From contig NZ_CP036433.1 of NCBI RefSeq assembly GCF_007751035.1, positions 5,065,001 to 5,129,000 on the forward strand: 64,000 bases of DNA. The letters run 5' to 3'. Shown piece by piece: positions 43,567 through 52,941 of this stretch (within the stretch, counting starts at the first letter, position 1; each line of letters opens with the position of its first letter). Source of the stretch: Lignipirellula cremea. Lineage in GTDB: Bacteria > Planctomycetota > Planctomycetia > Pirellulales > Pirellulaceae. The translations under genes were made by a program, and so were the position numbers. Below the pieces are notes generated by a model that was not told the origin of the DNA, ran no database searches, and worked only from the letters and a program-made list of their open reading frames with translations.

Positions 43567-44139
43567 ATGAGAAATGCGATGACCGACACTCCCACATTTG
43601 AGGCGTCGGACTCCACTTTGCTGCTGGTTGACGATAATGATGCGCTCCGCGAACGTTTGGCGCGAGCGCTCCGCGACCGGGGCCTGGTGGTTACAACCGC
43701 CGCCAACTACGACCAGGCGATGGCTCTGGCTGAAGGTCAGCCGCCCGCCCGTGCGGTCGTGGATTTGCGCATGCCGGGGAAGTCGGGGCTGGAACTGCTC
43801 CGCGATTTGAAAGCCCGTTGTCCCGAGATCCAGGTGCTGGTTCTGACAGGATTTGGCAGTATCGCCACAACCGTCGACGCCATTCGTTTGGGCGCGGCGA
43901 ACTACTTGCCCAAGCCGGCCGACGCCGACGACATTCTGGCGGCGTTCGATCGGGTCCAGGCGAGCATTCCGCAGCCCGCCACGGAGCCGTACGACACGCC
44001 CTCGCTGGCGCGAGCTGAGTGGGAGCATATCCATCGCGTGATGGCCGACTGTGGAGGCAACCTTTCCGAAGCCGCCCGCCGCTTAGGCATCCATCGCCGT
44101 TCGCTGCAACGAAAACTTCGGAAGCGAGCGCCCGAATAA
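43567..44139 (+). CDS. RegA/ActR-type response regulator with Fis-like DNA-binding domain
   Basis: A 190-residue two-domain regulator. The receiver has acidic residues LLLVDDND (22-25), phosphoacceptor Asp66 (VVDLRMPGKSG), Thr94 and Lys116 (LPKPAD). The C-terminus (about 152-190) is a Fis-type helix-turn-helix, MADCGGNLSEAARRLGIHRR followed by SLQRKLRKR, the hallmark of RegA/ActR/PrrA, which regulate by phosphorylation in response to redox or energy state. An alternative start is ATG 43579. A matching RegB-type sensor kinase is not in the window. A sigma factor follows after 23 bp, so the two are probably one operon. Confidence 0.88.
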   Translation: MRNAMTDTPTFEASDSTLLLVDDNDALRERLARALRDRGLVVTTAANYDQAMALAEGQPPARAVVDLRMPGKSGLELLRDLKARCPEIQVLVLTGFGSIATTVDAIRLGAANYLPKPADADDILAAFDRVQASIPQPATEPYDTPSLARAEWEHIHRVMADCGGNLSEAARRLGIHRRSLQRKLRKRAPE

Positions 44140-44162
44140 CGCCGCGCGAGAAATACGGACCC

Positions 44163-45065
44163 ATGGAAAAATCCCGACGACGCAGGCCCGTCCATTTGCC
44201 GCCTGGGCGCGCTTGCGAAGCCCCATCCGGCGCAGAACGATCCCCGTCGCACGCAGTCGATAACCCGCCGCGCGTTGAATACGTTCCGACGTCCGCCATT
44301 CGCCCTTTTCCCAGCGCAGGCCAGCGTCGCCAGCAACTGCTTGCCTGGGAACGCGTTTGCCGCGACGCTTCCACCCTGGACGCCGAAACAGAGAAGGCGA
44401 TTTTCCTCGCCATGAACGTCTACAAGCAGCGGGCCGCCCGCTGGCAGTCGACGCTCCGCCGCAGCCGCGCACCGGCCGCCGTTCTCGCAGAGATCGAAGC
44501 CCTTCTGGCTGATTCCCGGCGCCTGCGCGACCTGATCGCCCGCGAACTGACGCCGCTGACCGCGGCCAACGCCCGCATGTACGCCACGCAACGATTTCCG
44601 GCCGACGAACTGGCCAGCGAAGGCAGTCTGGCTCTACTGCGGTCGATTGAGAAATTCGACGCAGCCCGCGGCTACCGCTTTAGCACTTACGCCACGCATG
44701 CGATTCGCCGCGCCTTTTATCGCTACTTTCAAACAGAGCAGCGCCGCACCAGCCGGATCAGTCCGTTGGAACAGGCCGACAGCCTGCAGGATTATCGGGA
44801 ACCGCCGCGAGCGGACGGCCGGCAAGACAAGACCGACGTCGCCATCGCCCGTATGGTGGGAAAACTCGACGACCGCGACCAGTTGATCATTACATCGCGG
44901 TACGGTTTTAACCTGTCCCAGAAGCCGCGCACCCTGCAGAGCCTGGCCGACGAACTGGGCGTCTGTCGGGAACGGGTTCGCCAGCTCGAACAGCGGGCCC
45001 TCCACAAACTGGGAAAGCTGGCCGTCGAACAAGGGCTGGAACCGCCGGCCAGCATCAGCAGCTGA
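44163..45065 (+). CDS. Sigma-70 family RNA polymerase sigma factor
   Basis: A 300-residue factor. Region 2 is clear (LASEGSLALLRSIEKFDAAR, then RFSTYATHAIRRAFYR, the core-binding and -10 recognition segments) and region 4 is clear (SLADELGVCRERVRQLEQRALHKL, -35 recognition). The segment between is short (SRISPLEQADSLQDYREPP), so region 3 is reduced. The N-terminal 110 residues carry a basic, probably disordered start (EKSRRRRPVH) and a helical region resembling planctomycete sigma factors. ATG 44163 lies 23 bp after the response regulator stop. The frame open from 44019 overlaps that gene and is not used. It is likely an alternative (RpoS/group 3-like) sigma factor. Confidence 0.88.
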   Translation: MEKSRRRRPVHLPPGRACEAPSGAERSPSHAVDNPPRVEYVPTSAIRPFPSAGQRRQQLLAWERVCRDASTLDAETEKAIFLAMNVYKQRAARWQSTLRRSRAPAAVLAEIEALLADSRRLRDLIARELTPLTAANARMYATQRFPADELASEGSLALLRSIEKFDAARGYRFSTYATHAIRRAFYRYFQTEQRRTSRISPLEQADSLQDYREPPRADGRQDKTDVAIARMVGKLDDRDQLIITSRYGFNLSQKPRTLQSLADELGVCRERVRQLEQRALHKLGKLAVEQGLEPPASISS

Positions 45066-45088
45066 GCGGTCGCGCCGGACCAGGCGTG

Positions 45089-45874
45089 TCAGTCGGTTCC
45101 CTCGCGGTCCAGGGAGCGGTACGAAGCCGGCAGCAGCTGAAAGTCGACCACCAGCGGCAGATGGTCGGAAGCATGCCGGGACGCCGGATTGCGGATCGCA
45201 AAGCCTTCCTCGGCATGCAGATCGCCCCGATAGAAAAAGCGATCCAGTGCGAGCAACGGCGCCGCGGCCGGAAAGGTGCGGACCGCTTCGCCCGCCGCGT
45301 CAAATCCGGCAGGCGCCATCATTTTGCGACCCAGCGTCCCCCAGACATCGTTAAAGTCGCCTGCAATGATGAGCGGGTCCTGCTGCGCGGCCTGGCCGAC
45401 CGCGTTGTGCTGCAGCAACCGGCGCAGCTGAATCTTCCGTTCGAATGCGGCCAGCCCCAGATGAACATTGACGATCAATAACGCTCGCGGCCCTTCGGGA
45501 CAGGGCAGCGTACAGGTCGCCAGCAGACCGCGACGACGTTTTTTGAGCGGGATTGTCAGGTCCGCATGGTCGACGTCGGTCAAAGGGAAACGGCTTAAAA
45601 TGGCGTTGCCGTAGTGTCCCGCACGGAGCGTCACATTCCGCTGAAAAGCATGATGCTCCATCTGCAAGGCTTCGGCCAGCATCTGGGCCTGGAAATCGCT
45701 GTTGGATCGCGGCGCCCCGTCGTCGACCTCCTGCATCAGCACGATATCGGGCTGGCAGGACTCGAGTGCTTCGACCAGCCGCTGGGGGCGGTAGCGCCGA
45801 TCAAGGCCGCCGATCCCTTTGTGGATGTTGTAGGTCACAACGCGAAAACGAAAAGTCGAGTCGTCGTGCGGCAT
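45089..45874 (-). CDS. Endonuclease/exonuclease/phosphatase (EEP) family protein
   Basis: A 261-residue cytoplasmic protein. The start FRVVTYNIHKGIGG, catalytic Glu in VLMQEVD, GNAILSRFPL, NVHLGL, AGDFND (metal and base Asp-Asn) and the final SDHLPLVV (Asp-His) are the complete EEP motif set. It may act on DNA, phospholipid headgroups or phosphoinositol-like substrates. The ATG at 45874 has AGGAG about 10 bases upstream. It starts 50 bp after the cardiolipin synthase gene on the same strand. In many bacteria such EEP proteins sit next to cls-like genes, so a link to membrane lipids is inferred. Confidence 0.88.
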   Translation of the reverse strand: MPHDDSTFRFRVVTYNIHKGIGGLDRRYRPQRLVEALESCQPDIVLMQEVDDGAPRSNSDFQAQMLAEALQMEHHAFQRNVTLRAGHYGNAILSRFPLTDVDHADLTIPLKKRRRGLLATCTLPCPEGPRALLIVNVHLGLAAFERKIQLRRLLQHNAVGQAAQQDPLIIAGDFNDVWGTLGRKMMAPAGFDAAGEAVRTFPAAAPLLALDRFFYRGDLHAEEGFAIRNPASRHASDHLPLVVDFQLLPASYRSLDREGTD

Positions 45875-45924
45875 CGGCCTGGGTCTCCTGCGAGCCGGGT
45901 GGCAGCGGCCCTGGTCAGCGGAGG

Positions 45925-47397
45925 TTAAAGCAGCGGACTCACCAGCCGCAGCGTGTTTTCCAGCAAGCGTTCCTGGTAGGGTCGCGCTTGCCACTGGCCC
46001 GGATCGACGCGATCGGCGTCGTCGAGATAGGTTTGCTGCAGCTTCTTCAGTTCGGCCGCAAACTCCGATTGGTAGATGAAAAGTGCGACTTCGTAGTTCA
46101 GCCACAAACTGCGCAGGTCCAGGTTCACGGTGCCAAACATTGACATCCGCCCATCGACCATGATCGACTTCGTATGCAGCAGGCCCGCCCGGTACAAGTA
46201 AATCTCCACGCCCACATTCAGCAAATCTTCGTAGTACGATCGACTGGCGTAACGGGTGAGAAATGAGTCGACCCGTTCGGGCACAATCAACGAGACTTGC
46301 ACGCCCCGGCAGGCCGCGCCCCGCAGCGCTCTCAGTAGTGATTCATCGGGAATCAGATATGGCGTGGTCAGGGTCAGTTCGTCCTGGGCCGCATTGACGA
46401 GGGCGAGCAGCATCTGCAGCAGGCCGTCGTCGGTCTGGCCGGGGCCGGAAGGGATGACCTGGATATCGGCCGATCCCTCGGACTCCACCAGATGCAGTCC
46501 CGCACTGGCGACGATATCCGCGGCTAGCTCCTCGGTTTCCAGAATCCAGTCGCCAAACATGGTCGCGGCCAGGGGAGCCACCACCGCGCCCTGCAGGCGG
46601 ACCATGGCGTCGACCCATTCGCCGACGCCGGAGTCCTGCTTGAAGAATCGCGGATCCACCAGATTCATGCTGCCGGTCCAGGCCACCTTGCCGTCGACGA
46701 CGACGATCTTCCGATGCAGCCGCAGATCGGTCCGGCCGACCACGGCGCGGAACAGCCCCACCGGCAAAGCGGCGCGTAGCTGCACGCCCGCGTCGCGCAG
46801 ACGCTGCGGCTGTTTCCCCTTCCACCACGGCCGGGCTCCCAGCGCATCGATCAGCAAGCGGCAGGAGACGCCGCGCTGGGCGGCGCGGATGACAGCCTCC
46901 AGCACCTCGTCGGCGGCGCCGCCTTCGTTCCAGATATAAAATTCCATCAGCACGCTGGTCTGGGCGCTGTCCACATCCTGGGCGATCTCCTTGAGCATCT
47001 CTTGCGTATCCGAGAAGAGCGTGAACCGGCTCCCCTGGACGGTCGAGAAACCGGTCAGCCGGGCCCCCAGCCGATCCATGCGCTGGGCGGCCGGCGCGTG
47101 ACGCGACCAGTCCACATGGGTCAAACCGCTGCTGGTCGCCGCCGCAAAAATCGCCTGGTAGTCGGTGCGCAGCTGTCCGATGCCGCGGGCCCGTTCGGGA
47201 TTGATCCGGCGTTCGCCGATCATCAGATACACCAGGGCGCCGAAAAATGGAATAAATCCAACCAGCATCAGCCAGGAGAGGGCCACCCCGGTCGGCGGCC
47301 GTTTCATAATGACCCGCAGCGACACTGCCAGCACGACGGCGACATGCAGGAATACCAGAATGGTCGCGGGATGCAGGAAAAAATGGACGGCGTTCAT
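45925..47397 (-). CDS. cls: Cardiolipin synthase (phospholipase D family)
   Basis: A 490-residue membrane enzyme that joins two phosphatidylglycerols. Two N-terminal helices (about 7-30, TILVFLHVAVVLAVSL; about 38-60, VALSWLMLVGFIPFFGALVYLMI) are followed by two HKD motifs: HRKIVVVDGKVAWTGS near 228 and HTKSIMVDGRMSMFGT near 408. This is the ClsA-type layout. ATG 47397 is preferred since it starts directly before helix 1; the frame is open to 47484. It is followed at 50 bp by an EEP-family gene, probably the same operon. Confidence 0.9.
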   Translation of the reverse strand: MNAVHFFLHPATILVFLHVAVVLAVSLRVIMKRPPTGVALSWLMLVGFIPFFGALVYLMIGERRINPERARGIGQLRTDYQAIFAAATSSGLTHVDWSRHAPAAQRMDRLGARLTGFSTVQGSRFTLFSDTQEMLKEIAQDVDSAQTSVLMEFYIWNEGGAADEVLEAVIRAAQRGVSCRLLIDALGARPWWKGKQPQRLRDAGVQLRAALPVGLFRAVVGRTDLRLHRKIVVVDGKVAWTGSMNLVDPRFFKQDSGVGEWVDAMVRLQGAVVAPLAATMFGDWILETEELAADIVASAGLHLVESEGSADIQVIPSGPGQTDDGLLQMLLALVNAAQDELTLTTPYLIPDESLLRALRGAACRGVQVSLIVPERVDSFLTRYASRSYYEDLLNVGVEIYLYRAGLLHTKSIMVDGRMSMFGTVNLDLRSLWLNYEVALFIYQSEFAAELKKLQQTYLDDADRVDPGQWQARPYQERLLENTLRLVSPLL

Positions 47398-47747
47398 GGC
47401 AGCTTTCAAAGCGACAGCAAGGTATCCGGTCGCTCCCGACGACGTCGCCCCCAAGGCCCAACCGGGAGCGCCGGCGATCCGCATTTCGCCGCCAGCATGA
47501 ACGCAACCCGTCAGCCTGTCAATCCAGGCCCCGCTTGCCCGGGGGCAGCCTCCCTCCGCCGGCAGCGTCTCTCTTGGTGAGAGCGAGAGCAGCCAGGCCG
47601 AACATTGAATCTGCCTGATAACATCAAAAGCGTCAGACCTGTCAGGGAGGGAAAAAGGAGGTCCCGCAACGATTCATGGCAGGGCCTCCAGACGCAACGT
47701 AGAGTTCTCTTGCCCTGAAAAATGTAACCATCAACTTTTATTGGACA
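47398..47747. other. Divergent intergenic region, no gene recognised
   Basis: These 350 bp lie between cls and the small secreted protein gene. An imperfect stem (around GGAGGTCCC/GGGCCTCC, about 47667-47697) is visible and a TTGCCC at 47710 might be a -35, but no -10 follows at the right distance. Nothing else was recognised. Confidence 0.35.
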
Positions 47748-48182
47748 ATGATTATGCGACTTGGATTGGTTTTGAGCTTTGTGTTCTGCATGCTGTTCAC
47801 CTCGGCGGTTGCGGCCAATGACGGCGTACTGAACGGAACCTGGACGCTGATTCGTGGAGAAGCCGAAGGCAAAGTGCTGTCGGATTCGGAAATCACCGGC
47901 GGCAAGCTGGTTATTGACGGCTCGAACTACACCGTCACGCTACCCAGCATCGGCACGATGACGGGCGTGCAGACGGTCGACCTGACGGCCAATCCGAAAA
48001 CGATCGACATTACCAATACCACCGGCGCCAACGAAGGGAAAACCTGCCTGGGTCTGTTCCAGCTGCACGGCAACGAGTACCAGTGCGTCTTTGCCGCCCC
48101 TGGCCAGCCGCGTCCGACCAGCTTCAAAACCGAAGCCGGCAGCGGCCACTGGATGCACGTGTGGAAACACAACCAGCCGTAA
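47748..48182 (+). CDS. Small secreted TIGR03067-like protein
   Basis: A 144-residue protein with a signal peptide (MIMRLGLVLSFVFCMLFTSAVAA). The mature part starts LNGTWTLIRGEAEGKVL and continues GGKLVIDGSNYTV, PKTIDI and YQCVFAAPGQPRPTSF, the pattern of the planctomycete TIGR03067 family: a lipocalin-like beta-barrel of about 110 residues of unknown role. The start may be ATG 47748 or 47754. A good terminator follows 41 bp after the stop, so it is probably a single-gene transcript. The ligand is unknown. Confidence 0.75.
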   Translation: MIMRLGLVLSFVFCMLFTSAVAANDGVLNGTWTLIRGEAEGKVLSDSEITGGKLVIDGSNYTVTLPSIGTMTGVQTVDLTANPKTIDITNTTGANEGKTCLGLFQLHGNEYQCVFAAPGQPRPTSFKTEAGSGHWMHVWKHNQP

Positions 48183-48222
48183 ACCGTAGCGGCTTGCCGC
48201 CACGACGACGAAAAATTGAAAA

Positions 48223-48253
48223 GGCCGCGAGACATTTCTCGCGGCCCTTTTTC
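48223..48253 (+). terminator. Rho-independent terminator after the TIGR03067-like gene
   Basis: A perfect 10-bp GC-rich stem (48223-48232 with 48237-48246), 4-base loop, then CTTTTTC. It starts 41 bp after the stop codon. Confidence 0.85.
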
Positions 48254-48652
48254 GTTAACCGTTGCGTCGGCCATAGCTCAACTCGCCAGAGTTTGGCAAC
48301 GGTTTCCAGGAGACTCCCTCCCAAGTCTGGCGATCCGCTGCTGCAATACCAGGTTCGTTGATCTGACGCAGAACGGCAACCCTTGGAACGAACGTTGCAT
48401 CGCAGACGCCCGCTTTCCCTCAATAGAAAGCCGGGCAGGTCGGACGTTCATTCTGTCGGAGGAACTTGGGCGGCTGGCTTGGTCGTACGCAAATTGGGCG
48501 AAGTGAGTTGCGTGTCTGGATGAAGAGCCAGACTTTCTCGGCCGAGATAAGCGCGGTCGCACGGGGACTGCTTATCGATCCTTTTGGGAAGACTAGTGCT
48601 GCGTCAATCTTCAATCTTAGAGTGAGCGATTTCGGCCGTGCTGCTGTGCTGC
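48254..48652. other. Intergenic region of lower GC, no gene recognised
   Basis: These 399 bp lie between the terminators of two convergent genes. Open frames on both strands here overlap the PilZ gene antisense or lack protein-like composition. The base composition, like that of the PilZ gene beside it, looks less GC-rich than the rest of the window by eye. Confidence 0.35.
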
Positions 48653-48653
48653 C

Positions 48654-48678
48654 AAAAAAACCGGGGGCTAGCGCCCGG
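48654..48678 (-). terminator. Terminator (repeat-like palindrome) of the PilZ gene
   Basis: Read on the minus strand, a GC-rich stem (48671-48678 pairs with 48661-48668, the loop being TA or a little larger) is followed directly by seven Ts (48660-48654). It lies 42 bp beyond the PilZ stop. The GGGGGCTAGCGCCC core resembles an intergenic repeat I recall as frequent in planctomycetes (recollection, not checked). Confidence 0.65.
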
Positions 48679-48720
48679 CGGCTGATTGAGAGAAACCTGA
48701 TTTTATGGTTTGACGCACCA

Positions 48721-49599
48721 CTAGACTGCCTGTTGGTAGTGATTGTCGACGCGCGTTGCGAACTGGCAACCAACTCGGTGAGCTGTCCCTTTCTCGTAGG
48801 CGAACAACCTGGTGTGCTTGACGGTGACAACGACATACTTGGCATTTATGCCGTGCCCAATGCAGATTACAAATTGCTCGCATTCCGGTCGCTCGGGGAA
48901 AAGGAACGAGATCCCGTCTGCAGAAATATCCCAGCAGTCAACCGTTTGGAATTCGTCGAGTGCAGGCAACTCGTCCTGAAAAATCGGCGCCACTAAAGCG
49001 AGTCGACGATAAGAGTATCGCTTGTTCCGTGGTATTTCTTCCCCCTCGATTCCGTCAAGATCTATTTCCGCATCAATAAACGTCTCGCGAGGAATTAAGG
49101 GAATATGCTCTCGCTGTAAGCGTCGATCTTCGGGTACGTCATCGCGACGATCTTGGCGAAGATCATCGCTTGCATTATTGCGTCGATCTTCTTTGCGTAC
49201 ATCATTGCGTTGATTTTCGTTTACATCCTTGTGTACCCCATGGCCTCGATCATCGCGTGCAACCTGAGAGAAATCCGTCTCAGATCGCCGGAGCTCCGGG
49301 CCGCCAGGCTGGTCTTCCGACGCCCGATCAAGCGTTCGGAACTGCTTCTTCGTTGATACGAAGGTATCGTGGGCGCGTTGTAGTTTCTTCACCATCGCTT
49401 GCATTTCATGATGCGTCGTATGGCTACTGAATTCATCGCTGACATTCGCGACCGCATCGGACAGTTTGCTAACGGCGTCGAGAGTGCGGCTTGCGTCGCG
49501 GTCACGTTCCCTCCTGGATCGTGACCCCAGGAAGTAACCTAACAGGATGTTCAAGACGCTTAAAAAGACACCTAGAATGAGTGTCGCTGAAGAAATCAT
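48721..49599 (-). CDS. Membrane-anchored PilZ-domain protein with charged coiled linker
   Basis: A 292-residue protein. Residues 3-25 form one transmembrane helix (ATLILGVFLSVLNILLGYFLG), followed by a basic patch (SRSRRERDR). Residues 40-90 form a probable coiled coil (LDAVSKLSDAVANVSDEF). Residues 115-163 are highly charged with repeats of DDxRxDRR. The C-terminal PilZ domain carries both c-di-GMP motifs: RxxxR (Arg194-Arg198, KRYSYRRL) and D224-x-S226-x-x-G229 (DISADGISF). It would sense cyclic di-GMP at the membrane. AGGGAGAG lies 5 bases before ATG 49599. No cyclase or motility gene is adjacent. Its GC content appears lower than that of its neighbours, a possible sign of transfer. Confidence 0.78.
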   Translation of the reverse strand: MISSATLILGVFLSVLNILLGYFLGSRSRRERDRDASRTLDAVSKLSDAVANVSDEFSSHTTHHEMQAMVKKLQRAHDTFVSTKKQFRTLDRASEDQPGGPELRRSETDFSQVARDDRGHGVHKDVNENQRNDVRKEDRRNNASDDLRQDRRDDVPEDRRLQREHIPLIPRETFIDAEIDLDGIEGEEIPRNKRYSYRRLALVAPIFQDELPALDEFQTVDCWDISADGISFLFPERPECEQFVICIGHGINAKYVVVTVKHTRLFAYEKGTAHRVGCQFATRVDNHYQQAV

Positions 49600-49819
49600 T
49601 TTCTCTCCCTGAATCGACGACGCGGCGCACTTGCACCTCGCCCCCTGCCGCGGGAATTCCCTTCAGGAAGCCTAGCTCGATTTTCTTGCGGGAGACGCAT
49701 GTATCGGCGGCTGATTCTGTAAGGGAATTCTGTACCAGTTACTCGCCAGGCGGCAAATTCGGTACGAACTTTGTACCTGATTAAAAGGATTGCCCGGCTT
49801 ACCAACTTCATGTGCTCTG

Positions 49820-51076
49820 TTATTCAACACGTTTCCAGCGAAACGCACTAAGCCCTTCCAGCTCCCGCACAAAGACCTGGTCGCCGCTGACGGCGAGGTG
49901 CGCCCAGGTTTCTTCCTCACTGACGGTGCGTTCCTCCAGCAACTTGAATTCTTGAGGGTTCGCCTGCAGGAGCAGCAGCTTGCCTCGCTCGTCGAGCGCC
50001 AGGATGCGGTCCTGCTGGGCAACCAGGCTGCAGTACTTGCCGAACGGCTGGGAGGTCCAGGTGCGCTTGCCGGTTGCGAGATCGATGCAGGTGAACCGCT
50101 GATTCTGCAGGTGCAAGTAGGCATGGCCGTCGATAATGACGGGCGTCGACATGTAGCCCTGGGCATTGTTCTCCCAGGCTTCTTCCACCTGGAGCTTGTC
50201 GTCGGTTTTGTTGACGCGGAACAGCCACGACTTGTTCTGGTAGGAGCTGGTGAACAGGCCGTCGTTGAAGGGGGCGGGCGTCAAGATGTTCATGCCGCGG
50301 AAACTGGGGACGGTTTGCTCCCACAGAACGTCGCCGTTGTCGGGGTCGACGCCGGCCAGCTTCTGCCGGGTCTGTACGATCACTTGTCGCTGGCCCGCCA
50401 CGCTGGCGAGGATGGGGGAGGAAAAAGCACTGGCCATCATGCCGCCGTCTTCTTCGAGCGTGCGCCAGAGAATCTTGCCCGACTTTTTGTCGATCTTCAC
50501 GAACGACGCCCCCGCCTGGACGTACAGAAACGGTCCGTCAAGCAGCGGAGAGCTGGCGAATCCAAAGGCGGGCAGCGGCGTCTTTAGCTGTTCGACGAAA
50601 TCGATTCGCCATTGTTCTTCGCCCGTCTTGGCGTTGAGCGACACCAGCACATCCCGCATGCCGGCCACGAACAGGCTCTCGCCGTCGCAGGCAGGCGTCG
50701 CGCGGATCCAGCTGCCGTTGGAGGCGGCGAAAAACGGAACCGTCATCGCGCCCGGCCAGCTGACCTTCCAGAGTTCTTCTCCTGTCTGGCGATCGAAAGC
50801 GTAGACGACCTCGGATTTCTTGTCCTCGGTTCCCGTCACAAAGACGGAGGATTCCGAGACCACAGGCCCCGAGTAGCTGGGAGGCAGCTTCACCCGCCAG
50901 GAGCGAGTGAGAACCGTCTCTGCCAGGGAGTCCGGCCAGTCGTCGCCGGGAACGATACCGTCCCGGTTGGGGCCCCGCCATTGGTTCCAGGAAGGGACGT
51001 CCTGCCCCCGCAGCGAAGCGGCCGGCAGCAGGAGAAGAAGCAGAAGCAATCGGGCGAAGGAAGCAAGCCTGGGCAT
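49820..51076 (-). CDS. Secreted PQQ-like beta-propeller protein
   Basis: A 418-residue protein with a signal peptide (MPRLASFARLLLLLLLLPAASLRG). The mature start WNQWRGPNRDGIVPG is the classic opening of planctomycete PQQ-like propellers. Repeats follow of the type VVYAFDRQTGEELWKVSW, LVSLNAKTGEEQWRIDF, FVKIDKKSGKILWRTL and FTCIDLATGKRTWTSQ. Such WD-like (outer membrane BamB-like) propellers often serve as scaffolds; no PQQ-dehydrogenase active site is present. The frame is open to 51286, but ATG 51076 begins the signal. An MFS gene precedes it 236 bp upstream on the same strand. Confidence 0.85.
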   Translation of the reverse strand: MPRLASFARLLLLLLLLPAASLRGQDVPSWNQWRGPNRDGIVPGDDWPDSLAETVLTRSWRVKLPPSYSGPVVSESSVFVTGTEDKKSEVVYAFDRQTGEELWKVSWPGAMTVPFFAASNGSWIRATPACDGESLFVAGMRDVLVSLNAKTGEEQWRIDFVEQLKTPLPAFGFASSPLLDGPFLYVQAGASFVKIDKKSGKILWRTLEEDGGMMASAFSSPILASVAGQRQVIVQTRQKLAGVDPDNGDVLWEQTVPSFRGMNILTPAPFNDGLFTSSYQNKSWLFRVNKTDDKLQVEEAWENNAQGYMSTPVIIDGHAYLHLQNQRFTCIDLATGKRTWTSQPFGKYCSLVAQQDRILALDERGKLLLLQANPQEFKLLEERTVSEEETWAHLAVSGDQVFVRELEGLSAFRWKRVE

Positions 51077-51312
51077 AATCAGTTTTCGCCTTGTTGGAAC
51101 GTTGGACAACCGACGCTCAGGATCTGCCTGGTTGTCCAGGCGGTCAAGCGCCATGTGGTAAGGGGAGAACTTTTTGACAGTTGTTTTGTTATAGGCAGTT
51201 ATTGCCGTTTGCCAGGCCCCGCATTGCCTGGTTTTCCCGCGATCCAACGTCCAACGGGTTGCGGTTTTCCGCCGGTTTCGCGGCAAAAACGGCCCCGTCG
51301 GCTCAGAACCAC

Positions 51313-52683
51313 CTACTCAGCCTGCGACGGCAGGCTGGGCAGTACGGGGGCGTCGAGCGAGGCGGCGTTGGGACGGACGGACAGCGTCCGCAGTCCGATC
51401 TCTTCCCCTTCGGCTTCAATCGCGGGCAGTCGCGCAAGTAGCAGTAAGGCCAGCGCTCGGAAAAAGGAGGAGGCGGCGAACACGATCAGGTAGCCGGCAT
51501 GGCTGGCGTCGGTGAGGAACAGGATCGCGCCGCCGCCCAATGCGCCGGCGACCCAGGCGGCTGTGTTGATCAGGTTGTAGAGCGTCAACATGCTGGTGCG
51601 CTCTTCGGGGGCGATCGCCTCAAAAAACAGCAGGAAGAAGGCCAGCTCATAAGCGGCCCAGGCGACGCCGCTGAGCACCTGGACGGTCAACAGCCAGGCA
51701 AGATTCCCCGACACCATCCAGGCCGCCGCCACCGGGGCGATGCCGGCCCCGCCGATCCACAGCAAGCGCTGGGCGCCGACTTTGTGCGCCATGCTGCCCC
51801 ACCAGGGCAACGCGATCACTTTGGCAAGGTACGCCACCCCAATCAGGGCGACGTACTCGCCGTAATTCAATTCCAGCTTGCGGAACATGAACGGTGTAAA
51901 GTAGGGGCCAGAGACCTGCACGGCCGCCTGGACGGCGACAAGGTAGAGCAGCAGTCGCCCTCCATTGCCGCTGCGCAGCTGTCCCAGCAGTTCTCTCCAG
52001 GAGATATTGCGCATGCTGGCGGGCATCGGCGAAGGTTCGGTGTGACGGTACAGATACCAGGCCGACACCAGCCGGCAACCGCCGGCGATGGCGAACAGGG
52101 CCGCATACGCCGTCATCAGGTGCGGCCCGCCGCCGGCCAGCTGCAGCGTGATTCCGCCTGCCAGGAATGCCAGAAAGACGGCGGCCTGCGAAGCCCGCGT
52201 CCGCAAGGCGAAAAATCGCGGACGAACGCCCGGCGGCACCAGCGTGCCGATCCAGGTGTTCCAGGCCGGTCCGGTCGCTAGCCCCGACGCCCAGTACAAC
52301 GTGGCAAGGATCAGCACAGCCGGCGCGCTGATCGAGCCCTGCCAGGCGGCATAACCCAGCGGTGCAAAGACGGCCGCCTGGACCAGGGCGCACAGCACCA
52401 CCCAGCGTTTGTGCGAATGCAGCCGGCGGATCAGAAGGGGAGAGACCATCTGCATGACGCCCCCGGCGATCAGCGGCACGCTGCCCACCAGCCCGGCCGT
52501 CAGTTCGCCCAGTCCAGCGGCCAGGACAAACGCCGCCAGATACGTTTCGCCAAAACCAACCATCCCGCCGAACGCCACGCCATCGCCCCAGCTGGCCCGG
52601 AGATTCGAACGCAATTCGCGCGACGAAGCCGCTTTGCGTCTGATCGCCGTGGCGGCGGGTGTCAAGCAATCGTTCAAACGCAC
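51313..52683 (-). CDS. MFS transporter
   Basis: A 456-residue membrane carrier with about 12 hydrophobic segments in two sixfold halves, for example [42 protein letters not shown] and [19 protein letters not shown]. The middle loop near 220 ([17 protein letters not shown]) separates the halves. The helix 2-3 loop is basic ([12 protein letters not shown]), as in MFS proteins. The GTG start at 52683 has GGGAG about 7 bases upstream. No specificity motif is recognised. It resembles MFS proteins of unknown substrate often found in planctomycetes. Confidence 0.85.
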   Translation of the reverse strand: MRLNDCLTPAATAIRRKAASSRELRSNLRASWGDGVAFGGMVGFGETYLAAFVLAAGLGELTAGLVGSVPLIAGGVMQMVSPLLIRRLHSHKRWVVLCALVQAAVFAPLGYAAWQGSISAPAVLILATLYWASGLATGPAWNTWIGTLVPPGVRPRFFALRTRASQAAVFLAFLAGGITLQLAGGGPHLMTAYAALFAIAGGCRLVSAWYLYRHTEPSPMPASMRNISWRELLGQLRSGNGGRLLLYLVAVQAAVQVSGPYFTPFMFRKLELNYGEYVALIGVAYLAKVIALPWWGSMAHKVGAQRLLWIGGAGIAPVAAAWMVSGNLAWLLTVQVLSGVAWAAYELAFFLLFFEAIAPEERTSMLTLYNLINTAAWVAGALGGGAILFLTDASHAGYLIVFAASSFFRALALLLLARLPAIEAEGEEIGLRTLSVRPNAASLDAPVLPSLPSQAE

Positions 52684-52941
52684 GGCGAACTCCCAGGCGA
52701 TTCCAGCGAGACGGCAATACTATCGCACACGTACTGGATCGTCGATACGGCGCCCCTGGGGAAGAGCCCGGTCGGCGGCGGCATTTCCCACCTGGCGACG
52801 TCCTGTGTCGAAGGCGGGCCGGTCGTCGGGCGGCGGGAAAGCTCTATAATGCTCACCAGAGCAGCGTCGCCGGAATCTCTGTCGCAGCAATGCGTCGGCG
52901 GCTGCCGGAATCCTTCGCCATCAACCGGTAGGAGAATCCTC

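Noticed and set aside
48466-48996. Plus-strand frame opposite the end of the PilZ gene
   Set aside because: It runs through the minus-strand terminator and the conserved PilZ motifs, with no ribosome site or recognised family.
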